DNA of 64,000 bases from Paenibacillus silvae (GCF_014639235.1 NZ_BMFU01000003.1:434001-498000), one strand, 5' to 3'. Shown: positions 36,721 through 45,750, numbered from the stretch's first letter. Program-made: numbers and translations. Notes: generated by a model not told the origin, from the sequence alone.

Positions 36721-37575
36721 TTAACTATCTATCACACCTGGACGCGGGGTTACGCCGAATTGCAATGCAAGTGCTCGCAGCTGCTCATCCGTGATTCGCT
36801 GGCGAATATCATGACCTGCAACAAGCATGTATACCTGGGCTGCCTTCTCGATGGTTTCAATCAGACCAAATGCTTCGTCAATCGTTGTGCCTGTTCCGAA
36901 TATGCCGTGCTGCGGCCAGATGACCGCGTGGTATTCTTGCATTTTCTCCGCGGTTGCACGGCCAATCTCGTTCGATCCGGGCATCATCCAGGGAATGATA
37001 CCAACGCCATCCGGGAAGACCACCACACATTCGGTGCACATCTGCCAAAGCGTTTTGGTAAACTTGGCTTCATGCAGCTCGTGGATGAAGGTCATGGCAA
37101 GAACATGTGTCGCGTGGTTGTGCATGACAACCCGGTGATTCGGATCTCTTTTCAAACGTTCAATATGACTCATAAAATGGGTTGGCAGTTCACTTGTCGG
37201 ATTCACTCCGCCCTCCAGGCCCCATAATACCTCAAGCTCCTGTCCATCTGCCGATACACGCAGCACGCCCAGATTGCCTTGCGGGTCTGCCAGCACGTTT
37301 TTAAAATATTTGCCCGAAGCCGTAACGATAAAATATTGTCCCGCCAGCTCCTGCACGGAAAAGGCAGGTGTAATGGTGCGAATCACCTGATGAATATCGA
37401 TGTACGGTGCAACCTCCTCCTCCTTCAGCAGATAGCTGACGTTACCGCCATTGCGCTCATCCCAACCATTTTTCCACATATGCTGTGTAATCTCTGCCAT
37501 CTCGCGTACAAATGGAATATCAAAGCCGACAGGCTGCGTTCTCTCTCTTTCGGTATGAAGGGTCACGTTCATCAT
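36721..37575 (-). CDS. rhaD: Rhamnulose-1-phosphate aldolase
   Basis: A 284-residue class II aldolase that splits L-rhamnulose-1-phosphate into dihydroxyacetone phosphate and L-lactaldehyde. DERNGGNVSYLL is the phosphate-binding segment, VMHNHATHVLAM supplies two zinc-binding His residues and WPQHGIFGTG the third. Start ATG 37575 has AGGAGAGG at good spacing. It stands alone: no rhaA, rhaB or rhamnose transporter lies beside it. The promoter is consensus and overlapped by TTTGTTT-type repeats, suggesting DeoR- or LacI-type repression. Confidence 0.93.
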   Translation of the reverse strand: MMNVTLHTERERTQPVGFDIPFVREMAEITQHMWKNGWDERNGGNVSYLLKEEEVAPYIDIHQVIRTITPAFSVQELAGQYFIVTASGKYFKNVLADPQGNLGVLRVSADGQELEVLWGLEGGVNPTSELPTHFMSHIERLKRDPNHRVVMHNHATHVLAMTFIHELHEAKFTKTLWQMCTECVVVFPDGVGIIPWMMPGSNEIGRATAEKMQEYHAVIWPQHGIFGTGTTIDEAFGLIETIEKAAQVYMLVAGHDIRQRITDEQLRALALQFGVTPRPGVIDS

Positions 37576-37651
37576 TATCCTCTCCTATGTTCATCTGAAA
37601 AACAGGGCTGTCACGATCAAAGCAAGAAAGTAAGTTCCTTTTTTCACATAA

Positions 37652-37681
37652 ATTATACCTTTGTTTATGTTTGTTTGTCAA
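37652..37681 (-). promoter_or_regulatory. Consensus SigA promoter of rhaD with AAACAAA repeats
   Basis: On the minus strand TTGACA, an 18-bp spacer and TATAAT. The spacer (AACAAACATAAACAAAGG) and the upstream flank (AATAAATAAACAATAAACAA) repeat AAACA-type units, as expected for a repressor binding several direct sites. Confidence 0.8.
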
Positions 37682-37773
37682 TCTTTTTCCATCATAATAC
37701 ATTGTTTATTGTTTATTTATTTTTGTTTTTCTTTATTTAATTGAGCGTAAGCGATGTATGAATAGACAAAAAC

Positions 37774-37882
37774 ACAAAAAAATACCCTGCCGTCGCCCGG
37801 CAGGGTCAGTCACACATCTATTTAACACGAGAAGGGGTTTACAAGAGTTATCTTATCCTTTCTACCTTAACAGAAGCTGAAA
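37774..37882 (-). ncRNA. Candidate small RNA, copy 1
   Basis: Positions 37807-37882 differ from 41311-41385 at only about two sites. On the minus strand the conserved part reads CAGCTTCTGTTAAGG, then AGATAACTCTTGTAAACC, CCCTTCTCGTG and TTAAATAGATGTGTGACTG. It runs straight into a terminator (ACCCTGCC/GGCAGGGT, then a T-run at 37774-37782). The terminator stem is different in sequence in the second copy but equally intact. The C-rich CCCCTTCTC is complementary to ribosome-binding sites, as in trans-acting sRNAs. No promoter is obvious and no frame with a ribosome site is present. Confidence 0.6.
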
Positions 37883-38026
37883 ACGAAATAAAAAAAGTAT
37901 GAAAACTGCCGACTAACGCTCCCACACTATGTCCACACGCCTGCTGCGGAACTTACATATACTAACTAGCACTCTTCTTATTGCCACAAATTAGAAACCA
38001 ATCCCTTTGGAAGGAGGTGTAGCCCT

Positions 38027-38386
38027 ATGGCTACACTCGTGACAGGCCCTATCGAAAATAATATCTCCGGCGGGAGCAGACCCACCCAGCAAGTCACCAT
38101 TCAAATAGTGAATTCTGATCCGACCAACACATCCACTGTACTGATTCAAGGCTATGTACTTGACGGGACCCGCAATTTATACGTGCTGCAATCCGTCAAT
38201 CTGATTCCTGGTCAGTTTTTCTCCCAAACGTACTTCGCGGACCTGAATGGTTATGAATTTGTGTTTACAACCAGTGGAGCCGCTGCCGCTTCAACCGAAA
38301 TTTCCATATGGGGCAAAAGCAGTTCAGGACAACTCGTCACCGCTCATCGCATCGTTTTACATGAACTCACAACAACGGCAACATAA
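38027..38386 (+). CDS. Small beta-rich protein, unknown
   Basis: A 119-residue protein without signal peptide or membrane segment, rich in Ser, Thr, Ala and Val (QVTIQIVNSDPTNTSTVLIQ; TSGAAAASTEISIWG). The alternation of hydrophobic and polar residues suggests a beta-sandwich. A very strong AAGGAGGTG lies ten bases before the ATG. A second small protein at 39212-39493 has a similar style. I recall comparable short proteins among surface or spore-associated proteins of Paenibacillus, but have no motif to support that. Confidence 0.6.
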   Translation: MATLVTGPIENNISGGSRPTQQVTIQIVNSDPTNTSTVLIQGYVLDGTRNLYVLQSVNLIPGQFFSQTYFADLNGYEFVFTTSGAAAASTEISIWGKSSSGQLVTAHRIVLHELTTTAT

Positions 38387-38435
38387 AGAAGCATCTAATG
38401 ACTGAACTGTATGAAAATGATGTCTCGCCCAGTCT

Positions 38436-38473
38436 AACCCAGCCTGTTCCTCAGAGGACAGGCTGGGTTTTGT
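38436..38473. terminator. Bidirectional terminator overlapping the GNAT stop
   Basis: AACCCAGCCTGT pairs with ACAGGCTGGGTT, with TTTTGTT to the right. The last codons of the GNAT gene (encoding TQPVL and the stop) form one arm of the stem. It ends the 38027 gene in the other direction. Confidence 0.82.
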
Positions 38474-38990
38474 TCAGGATATAGAAAGGTCTCATCGTGC
38501 CCGTGGCTTCATCCCGGCGATCTTCTGTATGCTCAAAACCGAGTTTACTCAAAATATGATGTGCGGCTTCATCGTCAGGGTGGTGTCCAGCCACCAGCTG
38601 AACCGCCCCTAACTTATCAAAGGCATAACGAACCACCGCCTGTGCCGCCTCCTGCGCATATCCTTGACCCCAATGGTCCCGGGTCAGCAGAAAACCGAGC
38701 TCATAGATATGTTCCTTCGGAGCATAAGGACCAAGACCGCAGCAGCCAACAAAGACGTCTGACCCTTTCTGGAAAAGGGGCCAATACTGTACTCCCTCCT
38801 GTTTCTCACGCTGAATCTCACGGGTTAGCCTTGCTTCCACCTCTTCTTCACTCAACACGTCACTGCTACTAGTCCACCTGGTCACCTCATGATCGCCCCA
38901 CAAGGCAAAAGCAAGAGCGCAGTCCGCCTCATCCCATGTGGTAAATACAAGTCGTTCCGTCTCAAACAATATTGTTCGTTTAAGGTTCAC
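38451..38990 (-). CDS. GNAT N-acetyltransferase, RimJ/RimL type
   Basis: A 179-residue acetyltransferase of the RimJ/RimL class. It begins with the ETERLVFTTWDEAD segment, has the acetyl-CoA loop LTRDHWGQGYAQEAAQAV and ends with HHILSKLGFEHTEDRRDE. Typical substrates are N-terminal amines or small-molecule amines; the actual one is unknown. The start is GTG with GGAGGGTGA upstream. Its 3' end is inside the shared terminator. Confidence 0.87.
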   Translation of the reverse strand: MNLKRTILFETERLVFTTWDEADCALAFALWGDHEVTRWTSSSDVLSEEEVEARLTREIQREKQEGVQYWPLFQKGSDVFVGCCGLGPYAPKEHIYELGFLLTRDHWGQGYAQEAAQAVVRYAFDKLGAVQLVAGHHPDDEAAHHILSKLGFEHTEDRRDEATGTMRPFYILNKTQPVL

Positions 38991-39146
38991 CTTTGATCAC
39001 CCTCCCCGGCTCCTAAGTAATCTCAATATCCTTCCATACTATTAAATTAATCGCAGCCTGAGCAGAATAAACATAACATGCATATTTCCGTACCTGCTCC
39101 TTCCGAACAATCCAGATCATACCAGAGTGTAATTAAAATAAAACAT

Positions 39147-39176
39147 AACCTCTGCCGGCACTGCCGGACAGAGGTT
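39147..39176 (-). terminator. Hairpin downstream of the small beta-rich gene
   Basis: On the minus strand AACCTCTG(T)CCGGCA pairs with TGCCGGCAGAGGTT and is followed by the T-rich ATGTTTTATTTTAAT. Confidence 0.7.
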
Positions 39177-39211
39177 CAGAGCTTACAACCTATCATCACA
39201 ATCCTTCATAA

Positions 39212-39493
39212 TTATTGCAAAGCAACTTCAATAGTCCCTGTTGCATCGCCTCCCTGGTTTGCTAACAGAGCAAAAACCAGAACCGCGCCTGCCGAGATAC
39301 TAAGACTGTTGTTCGCAGGAATGACATAAGTGAGCACTGGTGCATTGACACGCGTGATGACAAGCGATACAGCAGCAGGTCCAGTATTATTCACCGTCAC
39401 GCTGGCATTCACACCACCAGTCAGGTTTTCATAGAAGGACTTGCCTACTCCTGCTGTAAGGTTGTAAAACTGTAATGGTAAAAGGATGGCCAT
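39212..39493 (-). CDS. Small beta-rich protein, unknown (second)
   Basis: A 93-residue protein beginning MAILLPLQFYNLTAGVGKSF, with a hydrophobic beta-type body (GGVNASVTVNNTGPAAVSLV, IPANNSLSISAGAVLVFALL). No signal peptide. ATG 39493 follows AAAGGAGGTGA at about six bases, one of the strongest ribosome sites in the window. Similar in composition and ribosome site to the 38027 protein on the other strand, but sequence identity is low. Function unknown. Confidence 0.6.
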   Translation of the reverse strand: MAILLPLQFYNLTAGVGKSFYENLTGGVNASVTVNNTGPAAVSLVITRVNAPVLTYVIPANNSLSISAGAVLVFALLANQGGDATGTIEVALQ

Positions 39494-39626
39494 CAGAATC
39501 ACCTCCTTTTTGCTTTGATACGGTATTCTATGTTCAGAATCTAGTAAAGCCACGGTGAATTGACCGTGGTAGAACGTACATTTATAGCTGACATGCAAGT
39601 TTGATAGACAGCTGGACAGCATACAA

Positions 39627-39653
39627 AACAAACCCCGCCGAAATTCGGCGGGG
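39627..39653 (-). terminator. Intrinsic terminator of dinB-like gene
   Basis: On the minus strand CCCCGCCGAA pairs with TTCGGCGGGG, followed by TTTGTTTTG. Confidence 0.85.
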
Positions 39654-39677
39654 CTGCTGGTCATCTGCTTTTTCTAA

Positions 39678-40169
39678 CTAGGCATACAGCATAAAAAAGT
39701 TCAATTCGTGGCCCAGCTGCTTGAGATAATTATAGAGCTGGGAGCGATGGTGAAACACATGGGTCAGCGTCTCAATCTGCCACTGGACTTGCAAATGGCC
39801 ATGCTCCGCATAGAATGCTTTGGTCGAGCGGTTCAGAAAATCCTCTTCGCTCAGGCTTGTGATATACGCTTTGTACGCCTCCATATTGCTCCACAGCTGT
39901 TTCTCCAGCTGCTCAACGTCCTGATTGCCAGCCAAGCTGTTCTCCACCTGCCCGACCTCCGCTTCCCCCTTCTCCTGCATAATGGCGAGATCAGAAGCGG
40001 TAATCTGGATAAAATGATGCACCAGCTCAACAAGGGAGCGCATATTGTCCTGCGGACGATACGCCCAGTCCTCTGCACGAATCAGCCGGATCAATGAAGC
40101 TCCTGTGCGTACGCCTGTTTCCAGCTCGGTTAACAGGTGCTCCCGAATTTGCAATGTTCCATTCATCAT
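39678..40169 (-). CDS. DinB/DfsB-family protein
   Basis: A 163-residue four-helix protein of the DinB superfamily. The metal-binding His residues are in LVELVHHFIQIT and in LTHVFHHRSQLYNYL. Such proteins include thiol transferases and damage-induced proteins; the activity here is unknown. ATG 40169 follows AAAGGAG. The upstream AraC gene ends 27 bp away on the same strand, so the two are probably one transcript. Confidence 0.82.
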   Translation of the reverse strand: MMNGTLQIREHLLTELETGVRTGASLIRLIRAEDWAYRPQDNMRSLVELVHHFIQITASDLAIMQEKGEAEVGQVENSLAGNQDVEQLEKQLWSNMEAYKAYITSLSEEDFLNRSTKAFYAEHGHLQVQWQIETLTHVFHHRSQLYNYLKQLGHELNFFMLYA

Positions 40170-40196
40170 ATATTGCTCCTTTGTCGTGGTATGGAT

Positions 40197-41147
40197 CTAT
40201 ACTTCGAGTATAACGGAAGAGACTGACGAAAGATTGTATTTTTCGGACAACATCTGTTGCTGCTCCCGAATGGCCGTCAACGGGGTATCTCCATAAAACT
40301 TGCGGAACTGCCGAATGAGATGCGCCTGATCATAGAAGCCATACTGCTGAGCAATCGTCACACCATCGGTAAATCGTGACTCGCGAATGCCATGCATCAC
40401 CTCATGAAAACGAACAATTTCACTCAGCCGTTTAGGGCTGATACCTACCTGCTCCGTAACCTTGCGATGCAACTGTCGTTCACTAATAACTTCCCCCGTT
40501 GCGATGTCCTGTACACTTGTACGTCCTTTATTTTTGAAAATACGGTAGAGTACATTTTGCAGAAGATCCTGATCGGCTTGTGTGCAGCTATAACGCAGCG
40601 TTATCTGGCTGAGATACTGATCCATTACCTTTACACGTGCTGCAAAGTTCATTGTTTCCTCCATCTTCATCTGCAGTTCATCCCACTTTAACGGCCAGCA
40701 GTCCTCCAGCGGGATTCGCCTGTCCGTGAACAGATCAAGTGGCTGACCATGCAAAAAAGGCGCTCCCCCGGGGAAAAATCGAACGCCAAACGTATACACT
40801 CCTGCCGGAGGAGACACGGGCAATAACGGAAATGCAAAAGGCTGCGTGTAATTTCCGCAATAACTGTACGAAAAGCAGGCCTGCTCGGCATCATAGTGAA
40901 CGAGCATGTCGGTACAGCCATCCGGCAGTACCCGGGCAGAAGCGGTAGATTTTGGATGATGAGCAAACGAAATGCCTGCTTCTTCAAAACGCTGGTCATT
41001 CTCTACAGCGTCACGGGTGCCTGACTCCCAATAACAGGCCACATAGGCCGCAAGCGAGGGCGAGGGCGCATGTTCGATGTAGTATGTACGAGGATCAAGT
41101 CCATTGATTTGTACCGGGCGATACAACGAGTGCAGACGCACATGCAA
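40197..41147 (-). CDS. AraC-family regulator with DUF6597-like N-terminus
   Basis: A 316-residue regulator. The N-terminal half (RVLPDGCTDMLVHYDAEQ; YTFGVRFFPGGAPFL) matches the DUF6597-like domain common in this group. The C-terminal ~100 residues carry two helix-turn-helix motifs (ISERQLHRKVTEQVGISPKR and VTIAQQYGFYDQAHLIRQFR). The start is probably TTG 41147, six bases after AGGGA; GTG two codons later is an alternative. It may regulate the downstream DinB gene or itself. Confidence 0.82.
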   Translation of the reverse strand: MHVRLHSLYRPVQINGLDPRTYYIEHAPSPSLAAYVACYWESGTRDAVENDQRFEEAGISFAHHPKSTASARVLPDGCTDMLVHYDAEQACFSYSYCGNYTQPFAFPLLPVSPPAGVYTFGVRFFPGGAPFLHGQPLDLFTDRRIPLEDCWPLKWDELQMKMEETMNFAARVKVMDQYLSQITLRYSCTQADQDLLQNVLYRIFKNKGRTSVQDIATGEVISERQLHRKVTEQVGISPKRLSEIVRFHEVMHGIRESRFTDGVTIAQQYGFYDQAHLIRQFRKFYGDTPLTAIREQQQMLSEKYNLSSVSSVILEV

Positions 41148-41271
41148 TGCAAATCCCTGCCTTTCTCTCTTTTAAAATTAAAGCTCGTATGTTCTCATGT
41201 ATGCTCTAACATTTTATGTATTATTATGTTCTTCTTCTCTCTCATCATAGCATGAGCGCTCAGGCCCATGT

Positions 41272-41385
41272 AAAAAAAGTGCCCTGTTCGGAGGACAATC
41301 CGAGCAGGGCCAGTCACACATCTATTTAACACGAGAAGGGGTTTACAAGAGTTATCTTATCCCTTCTACCTTAATAGAAGCTGAA
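41272..41385 (-). ncRNA. Candidate small RNA, copy 2
   Basis: The second copy of the element at 37774-37882. On the minus strand the conserved 75 nt begins near CAGCTTCTATTAAGG, with a perfect CTTCTA/TAGAAG hairpin, includes GTAAACCCCTTCTCGTG, and runs into GCCCTG-TCGG / CCGAGCAGGGC followed by TTTTTTT. It lies just after the stop of the AraC gene at 41437 and could be an independent sRNA, a processed 3' UTR, or both. Terminator sequences differ between copies while the stem is kept. Confidence 0.6.
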
Positions 41386-41436
41386 ATTCAGATGAAGAAC
41401 AGATCAAAAAAATAGATTTGCCCTTTCCCGCTCCGA

Positions 41437-42306
41437 TCAGGTTAAACCATGCAGCTTGCGAAACCGCTCGGGACTCATGCCTGTATGTCGTTTAAACATG
41501 GAACAGAAATAGCTGGCATTTTCATATCCCACCCGGTCGGCAACTTCATAGATTCGCAGCGCACGTTCACTGAACATGAGCTGTTTGCTGCGATTAATCC
41601 GCTCTTGATTGACATAGAACACCGGCCGGACATGCAATGCTTTCTGAAATAGTCGGCACAGATACTGCGGGGATACCACAGCCACATCTGCCAGCTCCTT
41701 CAGTGACAAAGGCTGATCCAGATGCTCTGTAATGTAACGCAGCACCGGCTTCAGACGTTCCATTTCGTCATTATCGCTACCTCCCGCGATGAGCAAGGGC
41801 TTCAAATCCAGCAGCAGTGCATACAGATGTTTGGAACTGTCCCGGTCTCCATCTGCATCTAAGGTATCCTCCACCCCTTCGCCCCTCATCAGCATCTGCT
41901 GCAATGCATGCAGCAACTCCGCGTTTCTGAGCTTATATACACCTGAACCGGTGATGCCTGCATACGCCAGCAATTGACTCGCTTCACGTCCTTGAAAGGA
42001 TACCCAGGCCAGCTCCCAGCGATCTGTAATCGGCTCATATCTGTGGGGAATGTCAGGATAGGTAATAAACACCTCGCCCGGGCCCACGATATATTCTTCC
42101 TCATCCTGTATAATCAGCCTTCCCTGCCCCTGAATAATCTGATGAATCTGGTAATCCGGGAACCCTTCGGGGCGTTCGGTTTCATATTGATGCTCCCAAT
42201 AACCTACCGTAGTCATATAGATCGGCAGACGAGCCGCTTCATCTGTTTTGCCAAAAAAAATCCGTGTATTCATCCCGCACACCACGCTCTCTATACTTGG
42301 TTTCAT
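41437..42306 (-). CDS. AraC-family regulator, divergent from lacZ
   Basis: A 289-residue regulator with a sugar-sensing cupin N-terminal domain (PEGFPDYQIHQIIQGQGRLI; GEVFITYPDIPHRYEP) and an AraC HTH C-terminal domain (LSLKELADVAVVSPQYLCRL; IYEVADRVGYENASYFCSMF). It is divergent from the beta-galactosidase gene across about 95 bp, so it likely activates lacZ in response to a galactoside, as many AraC-GH2 pairs in Paenibacillus do. It has no recognisable ribosome site; the first ATG at 42306 is used because an alternative at codon 12 shortens the domain. Confidence 0.85.
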   Translation of the reverse strand: MKPSIESVVCGMNTRIFFGKTDEAARLPIYMTTVGYWEHQYETERPEGFPDYQIHQIIQGQGRLIIQDEEEYIVGPGEVFITYPDIPHRYEPITDRWELAWVSFQGREASQLLAYAGITGSGVYKLRNAELLHALQQMLMRGEGVEDTLDADGDRDSSKHLYALLLDLKPLLIAGGSDNDEMERLKPVLRYITEHLDQPLSLKELADVAVVSPQYLCRLFQKALHVRPVFYVNQERINRSKQLMFSERALRIYEVADRVGYENASYFCSMFKRHTGMSPERFRKLHGLT

Positions 42307-42358
42307 ATTGTGATATATATGGGCAATATCCTTTATTCTCTAAGCGCCTGATCAATTC

Positions 42359-42364
42359 TATAAT
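42359..42364 (+). promoter_or_regulatory. Possible lacZ -10 element
   Basis: TATAAT lies 38 bp before the lacZ start without a good -35 at 17 bp. This fits a promoter needing an activator, such as the divergent AraC protein. Confidence 0.4.
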
Positions 42365-42401
42365 GTGAATATATTATAACATGATCAAAGGAGCTGCTGT
42401 T

Positions 42402-45400
42402 ATGCGAAAGAAACTCGTGCACACCCCTCCGGCTAACGGATATCCGGAATGGAACAACAATCCCGAGACGTTTCAGGTGAATCGTCTACCCGCGCATGCC
42501 AATATGGTAGCGTTCCCATCCATAGAAGAAGCATTATCCAGCGAATTTACCGCTTCTCCCTGGTATCAATCTCTGAATGGCTTGTGGAGGTTCAGCTTTG
42601 CGGAAACGCCAGAGCAGCGTATTGCATCCTTTTATGAAAATGGCTATGATGCCAGCAGCTGGGACGAGATCAGTGTTCCCTCGAACTGGCAGCTGCAGGG
42701 TTATGATTACCCTCACTATACGAACATGACGTATCCATGGGTGGAGCGTGAGCCTGATTTAAAACCGCCTTTCGCACCAGCAACCTATAACCCGGTTGGT
42801 TCATATATTCGTACGTTTACTGTCCCTGCGGACTGGAAAGATCGCCCTGTGCTGCTGCACTTTGAAGGTGTTGAATCGGCCTTCTATGTATGGGTGAACG
42901 GAGAGCTTGTCGGTTACAGTGAGGATACGTTCACTCCCGCAGAATTTGATATCACAGCGTACCTGACGGAAGGCGAGAACAAGCTGGCAGTCGAAGTCTA
43001 TCGCTGGTGTGATGCCAGCTGGCTGGAGAATCAGGATTTCTGGCGGCTTAGCGGTATTTTCCGCGGGGTTTACCTGCATTCGCCATCCCCGGTTCAAATC
43101 GCTGATTTCTTTGTTCGTACGGAACTGGATGAGGCCTATCAGGATGCAGAGCTTCAGCTTGATGTGAAGCTGTATCATCATCATGCCGGACAACATGTGC
43201 ACGGCTTGAAGGTTCAAGCACAGCTCTATAATGCAGAGCAGCAGGTGGTTTGGGATGAGCCGCTGGCGGCCGAGGTTTCTTTTGCCAATGAAGAAGAATT
43301 GACGTTCTCTCTCTCTGCGACTGTGATCAGCCCGCTCTTGTGGAGCGCCGAAACGCCTAATTTGTACACTTTGGTGCTGTCCATTCAGAATGCGTCAGGG
43401 GAAACAGTAGAAGCTGTTCGCAGCCGCGTCGGATTCCGCAAGTTCGAGATCAAGGATGGCTTGATGAAAATCAACGGCAAACGCATTGTGTTCAAAGGGG
43501 TAAACCGGCATGAATTCTCCCCGGACGCTGGACGCGCCATTGGTCGTGAGGATATGATTCGTGACATCGAGCTGATGAAAGCCTACAATGTTAACGCTGT
43601 GCGTACTTCGCACTATCCGAATCAGACGCTCTGGTACGAGCTGTGTGATGAATACGGGCTGTATGTCATTGACGAGACGAATCTGGAGACACATGGTACC
43701 TGGTACTACGGGCAAAAGGAAATGAACGACGACAACATCCCGGCAAGCAAGCCGGAATGGCGCGACAATGTCATTGATCGCTGTAATTCGATGTTCCAGC
43801 GGGATAAAAACCATCCGTCCATCATCATCTGGTCGCTCGGTAATGAATCGTTTGGTGGAGACAACTTCATCGCCATGTACGACTATTTGAAACAGGCCGA
43901 TCCGACAAGGCTCGTGCATTATGAAGGTACTTATCACTATCGCCCGACGGATTCAGCCAGCGATATCGAATCCACGATGTACATCAGCCCGAATGATATC
44001 GAGCAGTATGCACGCATGAAAGGTGACAAAAAACCTTATATCATCTGTGAATACAGCCATGCGATGGGCAACTCCTGTGGTGGTCTGCACCTGTACTGGG
44101 AGATGTTCGATAAATATGAAATCTTGCAGGGAGCATTTATCTGGGATTGGGTGGATCAATCCATTCGTACCAAAACAGCAGACGGCGTAGAATATCTCGC
44201 TTATGGTGGGGATTTCGGCGAGTCGCCGCATGATGGCAACTTCTGCGGTAACGGACTTATTTTGGCGGATAAAACGATCACACCTAAGCTGGAAGAAGTC
44301 AAAAAATGCTATCAGAACGTTCGCATGTCAGCGCTCAATCTGCAAACCGGGCTGATCCGCATCACAAATCATTTCCTGTTCACCGATCTGAACCAATATG
44401 CGCTCTCCTGGACGTTATCCCATAACGGCGTGCCTGTGGAAAAAGGGCATCTAGATATTGCAGCACAGCCTGGCGAATCCATTGAGGTTCACATTCCTTA
44501 TACATCATCCTCTGACCTGTTTACGGAAGCCGTACTCACTGTCTCTCTGGTAACGAAAAAGGCCGAGAATTGGGCGGAGGCAGGGCATGAGATTGGCTGG
44601 GAGCAATTTGTAGTATCTCCACGTCTGCGTGCAATCCAGCAGGTGGTTGCGGGGCAAGGTGATATGCTTCAGGTGCAGGAGCTTGCAAGCAACGAGCTAC
44701 AAGAAGGTCATGCTCAAGATGAGCTCAGCGTGGTTGCAGGACATGTATCAGTACGCTTCAACAAAGGCACCGGTGCGCTGACCTCGTATCAGATCAACCA
44801 GCAGGAGCTGCTGCTGTCACCGGCTCGTGCAAACTTCTGGCGTGCAATGACTGACAACGATCTGGGTAACAAACTGAATGAACGTGCTGCCTTCTGGCGG
44901 GATGCTCATGCGACAAACAAGCTTATTCGTTTCGAACATCATACAGATGAGCAGGGCTGTCATGTGACAACGGATTATACATGGGATGCCAGCCCCGGAA
45001 CTACACTGTCCATCACGTATCACATCAAACCGAATAGCGAGCTGGAAATCAGCCAAACCCTCGTTCCGGGTGCAGGTCTGCCTGAGCTGCCTGAGTTCGG
45101 CATGCTGTTTGAATTGAAGGATCGTCTGGATACGATCTCCTGGTACGGTCGCGGCCCCCATGACAACTATATTGACCGCCTGACCAGCGCACGTCTCGGC
45201 TATTATACCGGAGCCGTTCGAGATCAGTTCGTGCCATATCTGAAACCGCAGGAATGCGGCAACAAAACGGATGTACGTTTTGCTGCGATTACTTCTGCTG
45301 TAGGGGGTACTGGTGACAATGATGGAGCTGCCGGGAATGCTCTAATTGGCGAGAATGTTGCAAATGCTTCACTTGACGGGAATACTGGAGTTAATGGTTA

Positions 45401-45686
45401 TGCTGCACATGACGGGAATGACGGGAATGCTGCACACGGCAGCAGCGGTCTGTATTTTGAAGCTACCGCACCGTTTGAAATCAATGCGCTGCCATGGTCA
45501 CCAGAAGAGCTGGAAGCGAATGACCACGTCTACAAATTGCCGGTAAGCTCGCACACCATTGCCCGTATCAACTACATGCAGATGGGTGTTGGCGGCGACG
45601 ACAGTTGGAGTGCACGTACACATCCAGAGTATACACTGCAAGCGAATCGTCCGTATCACTTCACGTTTACGGTGAAGCCTGTTTAG
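42402..45686 (+). CDS. lacZ: Beta-galactosidase, GH2 (LacZ type)
   Basis: A 1094-residue GH2 enzyme that hydrolyses lactose and related beta-galactosides in the cytoplasm. In order it has the sugar-binding jelly roll, Ig-like domains, the TIM barrel with acid/base Glu in SLGNES and nucleophile Glu in IICEYSHAMGNS, and the C-terminal beta-sandwich (FWRAMTDNDLGNKLNERAAF; SWYGRGPHDNYIDR). ATG 42402 follows AAAGGAG. At about residues 964-1014 there is a Gly/Asn/Asp/Ala-rich insertion (TGDNDGAAGNALIGENVANA; DGNTGVNGYAAHDGNDGN) between the NKTDVRFAAIT strand and SSGLYFEATAPFEI; this is absent from typical LacZ and from the usual family length of ~1020-1040. Confidence 0.95.
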   Translation: MRKKLVHTPPANGYPEWNNNPETFQVNRLPAHANMVAFPSIEEALSSEFTASPWYQSLNGLWRFSFAETPEQRIASFYENGYDASSWDEISVPSNWQLQGYDYPHYTNMTYPWVEREPDLKPPFAPATYNPVGSYIRTFTVPADWKDRPVLLHFEGVESAFYVWVNGELVGYSEDTFTPAEFDITAYLTEGENKLAVEVYRWCDASWLENQDFWRLSGIFRGVYLHSPSPVQIADFFVRTELDEAYQDAELQLDVKLYHHHAGQHVHGLKVQAQLYNAEQQVVWDEPLAAEVSFANEEELTFSLSATVISPLLWSAETPNLYTLVLSIQNASGETVEAVRSRVGFRKFEIKDGLMKINGKRIVFKGVNRHEFSPDAGRAIGREDMIRDIELMKAYNVNAVRTSHYPNQTLWYELCDEYGLYVIDETNLETHGTWYYGQKEMNDDNIPASKPEWRDNVIDRCNSMFQRDKNHPSIIIWSLGNESFGGDNFIAMYDYLKQADPTRLVHYEGTYHYRPTDSASDIESTMYISPNDIEQYARMKGDKKPYIICEYSHAMGNSCGGLHLYWEMFDKYEILQGAFIWDWVDQSIRTKTADGVEYLAYGGDFGESPHDGNFCGNGLILADKTITPKLEEVKKCYQNVRMSALNLQTGLIRITNHFLFTDLNQYALSWTLSHNGVPVEKGHLDIAAQPGESIEVHIPYTSSSDLFTEAVLTVSLVTKKAENWAEAGHEIGWEQFVVSPRLRAIQQVVAGQGDMLQVQELASNELQEGHAQDELSVVAGHVSVRFNKGTGALTSYQINQQELLLSPARANFWRAMTDNDLGNKLNERAAFWRDAHATNKLIRFEHHTDEQGCHVTTDYTWDASPGTTLSITYHIKPNSELEISQTLVPGAGLPELPEFGMLFELKDRLDTISWYGRGPHDNYIDRLTSARLGYYTGAVRDQFVPYLKPQECGNKTDVRFAAITSAVGGTGDNDGAAGNALIGENVANASLDGNTGVNGYAAHDGNDGNAAHGSSGLYFEATAPFEINALPWSPEELEANDHVYKLPVSSHTIARINYMQMGVGGDDSWSARTHPEYTLQANRPYHFTFTVKPV

Positions 45687-45750
45687 AGCATTGAGATGTA
45701 ATACTATAGGGTGGTTAAGGGGGCGGTTTGCCCTCCCATAGCCATCGTAA

